Source: Actinomycetota bacterium (GTDB taxonomy: Bacteria > Actinomycetota > UBA4738 > HRBIN12). From it: a stretch of DNA of 5,271 bases. The stretch is taken from the NCBI GenBank assembly GCA_004366195.1, contig SIRV01000380.1, positions 1 through 5,271 of the forward strand, written 5' to 3'. Below the pieces are notes generated by a model. The model was given only the letters and a program-made list of their open reading frames with translations. It searched no databases and had not been told where the DNA came from. The translations under genes were made by a program, and so were the position numbers. Positions 1-4,702 of the stretch are shown here, piece by piece (position 1 is the stretch's first letter; each line of letters begins with the position of its first letter).

Positions 1-1421
1 TAGCGCTGCCTCGGCGGCGCGAGCTCGAGCCCCACCCGCTCGAGCAGCGCCCGGGCCTCCTCCAGCGTCCGGTCTACGAGGTTCGGGACCCGCACCGGCG
101 GCGGGCCGAGGGAGGGGACGAGCACCACGGTGGCGCCCTCGCGGAGCACGGTCCCGGGGCTCGGCCGCTGGGCCAGCACCAGGCCCTCCCGGACCTCGTC
201 GTCGTACTCGCCCTTCGCGATCCGCACGGCGAGCCCCTCGGTCTCCAGCCGCTCCCGCGCCTGCTGGAGCGGCGTCCCGAGCACCCGGGGCACCGTCACC
301 TCGTGGGGGACGAGGTAGGTCCAGCCGCCCCAGGCCGCGGCGGCGAGGGCCGCGAGCGCGAGGAGGGCCCCCGCCGCCCACCGCAGGCCTCGGCGCCGAC
401 GATGGCGCTCCGCCCGGCGGCTCGGGATCCGCACGGTCGGCGCGACCTCCGGGCGGGCGGCGGCGGGCCCGAGGCGGACGAGCTCGCCGACGGGGGCGGC
501 GGGCGGGAGCGACGCCGCCTCCCGCTGGAGATCCCGCCTGGCCTCCGCCGCGGACTCCGGGCGGAGCTCCCGCTCCTTCTCCGTGAGGGAGGCCACCCAG
601 CCGTCGAGCCCGGCGGTGACCGCGGGGTTGCGGGCGGAGGGCCGTGGCACGCGCTCGCGCAGGTGTGCGTAGGCGATGGCCATGGGCGTCTCGCCGGAGA
701 ACGGGAGGCGCCCGGTGAGGAGCTCGTAGGCCACGATGCCGAGCGAGTAGAGGTCGGTGCGGGGGTCGGCCGGCTCGCCCCGCAGCTGCTCCGGCGCGAG
801 GTACTGCACGGTCCCGGAGACCCGCCCGTCCTGCGTGATGCGGGCGTCGGCCCAGGCGCGCGCCAGGCCGAAGTCGGCCACCTTGGCCACGCCCTCGGGA
901 CTCAGGAGCACGTTCTCCGGCTTCACGTCGCGGTGGACGATCCCCTGTCGGTGGGCGTGGTCGAGAGCCGCGAGCACCTGGAGGAGGATCTCAGCGGCCT
1001 GGGCCGGCGCGAGGGACCCGTGCTCGTTCAGGACGTCGCGCAGGCTCTGGCCCCGGACGAACTCCATGACCATGTAGTAGATGCCGTCCACGGCGCCCCA
1101 GTCGTGGACGGCGACGATGTTGGGGTGCGCGAGCGCCGCCGCCGCCCGTGCCTCGCGCCGGAAGCGCTCGACGAAGGCGGCGTCCGCCGCCAGGCTCCGG
1201 TGCAGGACCTTGATGGCGACCTCGCGCGCCAGCACGGCGTCGTGGGCGCGGAACACCTCGCCCATGCCGCCCGATGCCACCCGACCCACGACGTGGTAGC
1301 GGCCGTCGAGCGTGACGAGCTCGAACCCGTCCGCCGCGGGGGCGGACCGCTCGGGCAGGGTTCGGTTGGACGTGTCGGTACCTCCGGCGCCTCGCGGGGC
1401 CGCGCGCGTCCGGGCTGTCAT
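1..1421 (-). CDS. PASTA-domain Ser/Thr protein kinase (PknB-like), C-terminus off the left edge
   Basis: A transmembrane receptor kinase that would phosphorylate cytoplasmic proteins on Ser/Thr and sense muropeptides or other cell-wall ligands outside; 473 codons are visible and the frame is open to the edge. Kinase domain at about residues 42-300: glycine loop GRVASGGMGEV (46-56), ATP-binding Lys71 in VAIKVL, helix-C Glu90, catalytic loop HRDVKPEN (163-170), DFG (183-185), activation-loop Thr196 and Thr204, and APE (209-211). All catalytic residues are present. An Arg-rich stretch (331-345) precedes one hydrophobic helix (about 346-370). PASTA repeat 1 follows (about 375-436, VPRVLGTPLQQARERL), then the start of repeat 2 (443 onward). 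PknB homologues carry two to four PASTA repeats, so more may follow; the last two bases visible (TA) could begin a Tyr codon or a stop. The start at 1421 has no Shine-Dalgarno; an in-frame ATG 14 codons upstream at 1463 is an alternative. Kinase identity is certain; its signal and targets are unknown. Confidence 0.95.
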   Translation of the reverse strand, partial: MTARTRAAPRGAGGTDTSNRTLPERSAPAADGFELVTLDGRYHVVGRVASGGMGEVFRAHDAVLAREVAIKVLHRSLAADAAFVERFRREARAAAALAHPNIVAVHDWGAVDGIYYMVMEFVRGQSLRDVLNEHGSLAPAQAAEILLQVLAALDHAHRQGIVHRDVKPENVLLSPEGVAKVADFGLARAWADARITQDGRVSGTVQYLAPEQLRGEPADPRTDLYSLGIVAYELLTGRLPFSGETPMAIAYAHLRERVPRPSARNPAVTAGLDGWVASLTEKERELRPESAAEARRDLQREAASLPPAAPVGELVRLGPAAARPEVAPTVRIPSRRAERHRRRRGLRWAAGALLALAALAAAAWGGWTYLVPHEVTVPRVLGTPLQQARERLETEGLAVRIAKGEYDDEVREGLVLAQRPSPGTVLREGATVVLVPSLGPPPVRVPNLVDRTLEEARALLERVGLELAPPRQR

Positions 1422-1430
1422 CGTAGCGCG

Positions 1431-1447
1431 CGCGAGGGCCGCGAGGG
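1431..1447. repeat. Tandem CGCGAGGG pair in the divergent intergenic gap
   Basis: Two copies of CGCGAGGG (1431-1438 and 1440-1447) lie 9 bp apart, in the 40-bp gap between the kinase start (1421) and the divergent membrane-protein start (1462). They could be a binding site for a regulator of both genes. In DNA this rich in G and C, such a pair could also arise by chance. Confidence 0.3.
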
Positions 1448-1449
1448 TG

Positions 1450-1455
1450 GATACT
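1450..1455 (+). promoter_or_regulatory. Candidate -10 box of a leaderless promoter for the membrane-protein gene
   Basis: GATACT stands in otherwise almost AT-free sequence and ends exactly six bases before the ATG at 1462, so transcription would begin at or next to the start codon. The same -10 to start spacing recurs at 4013-4018. No clear -35 box was seen. A good Shine-Dalgarno is absent (the nearest G-rich stretch, GGTGG, ends 11 bases upstream), which fits a leaderless message. Confidence 0.45.
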
Positions 1456-1461
1456 TGCCCC

Positions 1462-2157
1462 ATGACCGAGGAGCTCCAGGACGCGTTCGCGAGGATCGAG
1501 GCCGCGGTCGCCGCGGGGGACACCGACCTGCGGCGCCTGGGGTTCTGGCGCCTCGTGCGGCAGGTGAAGGTGGACCCGGTGCTCTCCGCGCACTGGGCCG
1601 ACGTGGTCGGGCGGATCGACCGCGTCGCCTTCGAGGCTCGCGTTCGGCCGCGGTTCCCCGTGTGGCTGGGGAACCTGGTCCTGGTGCTCGGGACGCTCGT
1701 CGGGGGGCTCGCCGTGGTCCTCGCGATGCGGGTGAGCGATCCCGTCCTCGCCGGCGTCGCCCTGGTGGCGGCCGCCGGGATCTGGTCGGTCTCCGTCCAC
1801 TGCCTCGCCCACTGGGTCGTCGGGAGGCTCGTCGGGATCCGCTTCCTCGCCTACTCGTTCGGCGGGCCCTTCCCGCCGCGGCCGGGGCTGAAGACGGACT
1901 ACGCGACGTACCTGCGGGTCCCGCCGAGCGCGCGGGCCTGGATGCACGCCTCGGGGGCGCTGGCGACGCAGGCGGCGCCCTTCGTCGCCCTCGGGTTCTG
2001 GTGGGTGACGGATGCCCCGGTCTGGGCGGCCTGGGCCTGCGCGGCCCTCGGCGTCGCCCAGATCGTCACGGACGTGCTGTTCTCCACGAAGACGAGCGAC
2101 TGGAAGAAGGTCATGCGGGAGCGGCGCGTGGCCCGGGCCCAGCTCGCGCGGCGCTGA
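1462..2157 (+). CDS. Integral membrane protein with HxxxH motif, function unknown
   Basis: A 231-aa protein I cannot assign to a named family. A soluble N-terminal part (1-65), rich in charged residues, is followed by a hydrophobic hairpin (about 67-90 and 95-115). Then comes the motif HCLAHWVVGRLVGIRF (113-128), a loop with Gly/Pro and aromatic residues (129-160), two more hydrophobic segments (about 163-183 and 186-206), and a basic tail with TSDWKKVMRERR (211-222). His113 and His117 are spaced as in the HExxH zinc site of M50/S2P-type intramembrane proteases, but the Glu is Cys114. Asp204 in the last helix falls where such proteases carry a third ligand. This suggests an inactive or divergent M50-like fold; that is inference. 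I chose ATG 1462 over an upstream GTG at 1312, because the latter would overlap the kinase coding region by over 100 bases and adds only sequence that looks like an antisense shadow. The gene is divergent from the kinase, with 40 bp between the starts. Confidence 0.8.
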   Translation: MTEELQDAFARIEAAVAAGDTDLRRLGFWRLVRQVKVDPVLSAHWADVVGRIDRVAFEARVRPRFPVWLGNLVLVLGTLVGGLAVVLAMRVSDPVLAGVALVAAAGIWSVSVHCLAHWVVGRLVGIRFLAYSFGGPFPPRPGLKTDYATYLRVPPSARAWMHASGALATQAAPFVALGFWWVTDAPVWAAWACAALGVAQIVTDVLFSTKTSDWKKVMRERRVARAQLARR

Positions 2158-2184
2158 GCGGCTCGCCGACCGCGACGCCTCGGG

Positions 2185-2190
2185 TAGACT
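2185..2190 (+). promoter_or_regulatory. Candidate -10 box for the TPP-riboswitch/thiE transcript
   Basis: TAGACT fits the TAnnnT form of a -10 box. It lies 10 bases before the conserved GGGG that opens the riboswitch P2 stem, so a start near 2196-2197 would begin the RNA right at the aptamer. No convincing -35 box was seen. The position is almost too close: a start at 2197 would leave out the upstream strand of the P1 pairing proposed for the riboswitch. Confidence 0.5.
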
Positions 2191-2192
2191 GG

Positions 2193-2291
2193 CCGCACCG
2201 GGGAGCTCGGGCGAGACCGGGCTGAGAGGCGGGCTGGAAGGCGCCCGCGACCCGCCGAACCTGATCCGGGTAATGCCGGCGGAGGGAGCGG
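2193..2291 (+). promoter_or_regulatory. TPP riboswitch (THI element) upstream of thiE
   Basis: All landmark elements of a thiamine-pyrophosphate aptamer appear in order. GGGG (2200-2203) pairs with ACCC (2250-2253) as P2. P3 is AGCTCGG (2204-2210) with CCGGGCT (2217-2223), followed by the conserved CTGAGA (2222-2227), which binds the pyrimidine ring. An optional P3a hairpin pairs GCGGGC (2229-2234) with GCCCGC (2243-2248). Then come ACCTGATC (2259-2266), a P5 stem CCGG/CCGG (2266-2269 and 2276-2279) around GGTAATGCC, and the closing GCGGAGGGA. A weak P1 may pair CCGC (2193-2196) with GCGG (2288-2291). The terminal GGAGGG is also the thiE ribosome binding site, so control is most likely translational: TPP binding closes the site. 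There is no separate terminator between aptamer and start codon. Confidence 0.95.
2281..2286 (+). promoter_or_regulatory. thiE ribosome binding site inside the riboswitch
   Basis: GGAGGG is a strong Shine-Dalgarno five bases before the ATG at 2292. It is at the same time the conserved AGGG segment at the 3' end of the TPP aptamer, so ligand-stabilised folding would hide it directly. Confidence 0.8.
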
Positions 2292-2930
2292 ATGGCACGG
2301 CTGGACCCGCGCGCGCTGCGCGTGTACGTGGTGACCTCGAGCGGGCTCGCGCCGGGGCGCGGACACCGGGAGGTCGCCGTCGCGGCCATCGCCGGCGGGG
2401 CCACCGCCGTGCAGCTCCGGGCCAAGGACCTCTCGGACGAGGAGCTGCTGCCGCTCGCGCGCGAGCTCGCGGGGCGGTGCCGCGCCGCCGGGGTCCTGTT
2501 CGTGGTGAACGACCGGGTGGAGGTGGCCGTCGGAAGCGGCGCCGACGGCGTCCACGTTGGACGGGACCTCGACCCGGCCGCGGTGCGCGAGCGCATCGGG
2601 CCGGATGCCGTGCTCGGGGTGAGCGTGACCTCGCCGGAGGAGGCCCGAGCGGCCGAGGAGGCCGGGGCCGACTACCTCGGGGTCACCGTGTGGCCGACGC
2701 CGACGAAGCCGGACGCGCAGGCCGTCGGCCTCGAGGGGCTCCGACGGATCGCGGCCGTCACCTCCCTGCCCGTGGTCGGGATCGGCGGGATCACCGCCGC
2801 CAACGCTGCGCAGGTCCTCGCGGCCGGCGCGGCGGGGGTCGCGGTGGTCTCGGCGGTCGGCGCGGCCGAGGACCCGGTGGCGGCGACGCGGAGGCTCGCC
2901 GAGGTCGTGAGCGCATGGAGGTCGACATGA
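2292..2930 (+). CDS. thiE: Thiamine-phosphate synthase
   Basis: Joins hydroxymethylpyrimidine diphosphate and thiazole phosphate to give thiamine monophosphate plus pyrophosphate, in the cytoplasm. The 212-aa length is normal for this TIM-barrel family. Visible active-site motifs, numbered by comparison with Bacillus ThiE from memory: QLRAK (41-45, with Arg43 and Lys45 for the pyrophosphate), VVNDR (71-75, Asn73 and Asp74), DGVHVG with Asp92 (metal), GVSVTS (Ser111), TPTK (136-139), the phosphate-binding GIGGI (163-167) and VVSA (185-188). The segment before TPTK reads YLGVTVWP, one residue shorter than the usual Y-x-G-x-G-P-x-F-P. The start is fixed by GGAGGG five bases upstream and by the preceding TPP riboswitch. 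The stop overlaps the next gene's start (ATGA), so the two genes form an operon under TPP repression. Other thi genes are not in the window. Confidence 0.96.
   Translation: MARLDPRALRVYVVTSSGLAPGRGHREVAVAAIAGGATAVQLRAKDLSDEELLPLARELAGRCRAAGVLFVVNDRVEVAVGSGADGVHVGRDLDPAAVRERIGPDAVLGVSVTSPEEARAAEEAGADYLGVTVWPTPTKPDAQAVGLEGLRRIAAVTSLPVVGIGGITAANAAQVLAAGAAGVAVVSAVGAAEDPVAATRRLAEVVSAWRST
2917..2921 (+). promoter_or_regulatory. Ribosome binding site deciding the start of the AIRS-like gene
   Basis: GGAGG lies inside the end of thiE, five bases before ATG 2927. It favours that start over the in-frame ATG at 2915, which has no comparable site. Confidence 0.7.
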
Positions 2931-4000
2931 GCGAGCAGCGGACGGGCAAGGTCACGCCGGAGCTCTTCGAGCAGGTCATCCACCGCCGGCTCGGCGCCAC
3001 AGACGCCGACGTGCTCGTGGGGCCGCGGCACGGGGTGGACGTGGGGGTGGTGCGGGTCGCCGACGGCGTGGCGATGGCCCTCACCGCCGACCCGGTGTTC
3101 ATCGTGCCGGCCTACGGATGGCGGCGCGCCGCGTGGTTCGCCGCTCACATCCTGGCCTCCGACGCCGCCACGAGCGGGCTGCCGCTCCGGTGGATGGCCG
3201 TGGACCTGAACCTCCCGCCGGAGATCACCGACGAGGAGCTGACCGAGCTCTGGGAGTCCTTCCACGCCGCGTGCGAGGGGATGGGGGTCGCCATCGTCAC
3301 CGGCCACACCGCCCGGTACGACGGCTGCACCTGGCCGATGGTGGGCGGGGCGGTGTGCATGGCGAGCGGGCCCGAGGACCGGTTCGTGACGCCGGAGATG
3401 GCCAGGCCGGGCGACGCCGTCGTGGTGACCAAGGGCGCCGCGATCGAGGCCACGGCCCTGTTCGCGGCGACCTTCCCCGAGCGCCTGACGCGCGCCCTCG
3501 GCGAGGAGACCGTCCGCGCCGCCGACGCCCTGTTCGAGCGGATGACCGTGGTCCCCGAGGCCGACGTCGCCCGCCGGTTCGGCCTGCGCGAGGAGGGCGT
3601 GACGGCGATGCACGACGCGACCGAGGGCGGCGTCTTCGGCGGCCTCACCGAGGTCGCCGCGGCCTCCGGGGTCGGGATGCGGATCGAGCTCGAGGAGATC
3701 CCCGTCCGGCCTGAGGTCCGGGCGGTCTGCGAGCACACCGGGATGGACCCCTACGCCGCGATCTCGGAGGGCACGCTCATCGCCACCGTCGTGCCCCACC
3801 GCGCCGACGACTTCGTCGCGGCCCTGGGCGCCGAAGGGATCGAGGCCGCGGTGGTGGGGGAGGTGACCGGTCGCGGCGACCCCTGCGTGCTCGTCACCGA
3901 CGACGGCGAGCGCCCCCTGGAGCACCCGGGGCTCGACCCCTTCTGGGGCGCCTTCGGGCGCTGGGCGGAGGAGGCCGCCGGCATCGCCGAGGCCGGCTGA
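2927..4000 (+). CDS. HypE-like AIR-synthase (PurM) superfamily protein, co-transcribed with thiE
   Basis: A 357-aa ATP-binding protein of the PurM/AIRS superfamily (HypE, ThiL, SelD, PurM, PurL), whose members activate a substrate by ATP-dependent phosphoryl transfer. N-terminal AIRS domain (about 1-160): VGPRHGVDVGVV (31-42), TADPVF (53-58), ASDAATSG (77-84, the SD/ND-x4-G type motif) and TGHTARYDG (125-133). C-terminal AIRS_C domain (about 165-325): TKGAAIEATA (168-177), MHDATEGGVFGGL (228-240, as in HypE MHDxTxGG) and EGTLIA (281-286). It is not a true HypE, because it ends EEAAGIAEAG without the C-terminal PRIC cysteine that carries the carbamoyl/cyano group. It is not a standard ThiL, because the GDD motif near the N-terminus is absent. 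Translational overlap with thiE (ATGA) and shared TPP-riboswitch control suggest a thiamine-related role, for example an unusual kinase or cyclase step; that is inference. Superfamily membership is secure; the reaction is unknown. Confidence 0.88.
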   Translation: MSEQRTGKVTPELFEQVIHRRLGATDADVLVGPRHGVDVGVVRVADGVAMALTADPVFIVPAYGWRRAAWFAAHILASDAATSGLPLRWMAVDLNLPPEITDEELTELWESFHAACEGMGVAIVTGHTARYDGCTWPMVGGAVCMASGPEDRFVTPEMARPGDAVVVTKGAAIEATALFAATFPERLTRALGEETVRAADALFERMTVVPEADVARRFGLREEGVTAMHDATEGGVFGGLTEVAAASGVGMRIELEEIPVRPEVRAVCEHTGMDPYAAISEGTLIATVVPHRADDFVAALGAEGIEAAVVGEVTGRGDPCVLVTDDGERPLEHPGLDPFWGAFGRWAEEAAGIAEAG

Positions 4001-4004
4001 AGCC

Positions 4005-4020
4005 CGAGCGGGTACGCTCG
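4005..4020. repeat. Perfect 6-bp inverted repeat overlapping a candidate -10 box
   Basis: CGAGCG (4005-4010), loop GGTA, CGCTCG (4015-4020). It fills most of the 24-bp gap between the AIRS-like gene and the PfkB start. As RNA it makes a stable tetraloop hairpin, but no T-run follows, so a classical terminator is unlikely. As DNA it covers the candidate -10 TACGCT and could be an operator. Confidence 0.5.
4013..4018 (+). promoter_or_regulatory. Candidate -10 box of a leaderless promoter for the PfkB frame
   Basis: TACGCT (TAnnnT form) ends six bases before GTG 4025, the same spacing as the box before the gene at 1462. No Shine-Dalgarno is visible within 15 bases of GTG 4025, which supports leaderless expression. 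The box lies within the inverted repeat at 4005-4020. Confidence 0.45.
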
Positions 4021-4024
4021 CCCG

Positions 4025-4702
4025 GTGGACCTGCTCTGCGTCGGCGACGTCATGCTCGACGTGCGGGTGGAGGCGGGGGCCCTCGCGCGCGGGGGCGACG
4101 TCCACGGGCGGGTGATCGTGCAGCCCGGCGGGAGCGCCGCGAACGCCGCGGTGTGGGCGGCCTGGGCCGGGGCGCGCACCGGGCTCGTGGGACGGGTCGG
4201 CCGCGACGTGGCGGGGCGGGTCCTCGGCGAGGCCCTGGCCGAGCGCGGGGTGGAGACCCACCTCGCCGTGGACCCCGAGGCGCCGACCGGCACGATGCTC
4301 GTCGTGCTCGAGGCCGGTGAGCGCTCCATGGTGGCCGACCGCGGCGCGAACGCGCGGCTCCGGCCGGAGGATCTGCCCGAGCGGATCGAGGCCGGCGCGG
4401 TCCTCGTCTCCGGCTACGTCCTGCTGCAGGAGGACTCCCGCCCGGCAGCCCTCGCGGCCCTGGATCGGGCCGACGCGACCTACGTCGCGGTGGACGCCGC
4501 CTCCTGGCCCCTGGTGGAGGCCTACGGGGTCGAGCGGTTCCTGCGCGACACGGCCCGCGCGGACGTGCTCCTCGCGAACGAGCTCGAGGCGCGGACCCTC
4601 ACGGGGCGCGAGGGCGAGGCGGCCGCCCGGGCCCCCGGCGCGCGGTACCGGATCGCCGCGGTGAAGCCCGGCGCCCGCGGCCCGGTGGCCTGCGCCGACG
4701 CC
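4025..4702 (+). pseudogene. PfkB-family carbohydrate kinase, C-terminal third missing
   Basis: ATP-dependent kinase of sugars or related small molecules (ribokinase fold). Visible: VGDVMLDV (6-13, substrate-contacting Asp in the first strand), PGGSAANAAV (34-43, PfkB signature 1), LVGRVGRDVAGR (54-65), TGTMLVV (88-94), ADRGAN (104-109, seen in many KDG- and fructokinase-like members), VLLANELEARTLTG (181-194) and VKPGARGPVA (213-222, the strand leading towards the ATP site). The family then always continues to the second signature, D-T-x-GAGD-x-F, with the catalytic base Asp and the anion hole. Here the homology stops right after VKPGARGPVACADA and that signature is absent. The true gene would need about 70-80 more residues. 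The substrate cannot be told. It lies 24 bp after the AIRS-like gene but seems to have its own promoter. Confidence 0.85.

Noticed and set aside
1420..1425. TACGAT on the minus strand as a -10 box for the kinase
   Set aside because: It overlaps the kinase ATG; a start six to seven bases downstream would leave no usable start codon before the kinase glycine loop.
303..2225. Long open frame on the plus strand (640 codons) across the kinase gene
   Set aside because: It is the antisense shadow of the minus-strand kinase: the translation is Arg/Gly/Ala-rich with no domain, and in very GC-rich DNA such long empty frames are common.
991..2298. 435-codon minus-strand frame overlapping the start of the kinase gene
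   Set aside because: It is out of frame with the recognised kinase motifs and runs antisense through the membrane-protein gene; no domain could be seen.
2927..4000. Annotation as HypE hydrogenase maturation protein or as ThiL
   Set aside because: The C-terminal PRIC cysteine motif of HypE is absent and the N-terminal GDD motif of ThiL is absent; only superfamily membership is supported.
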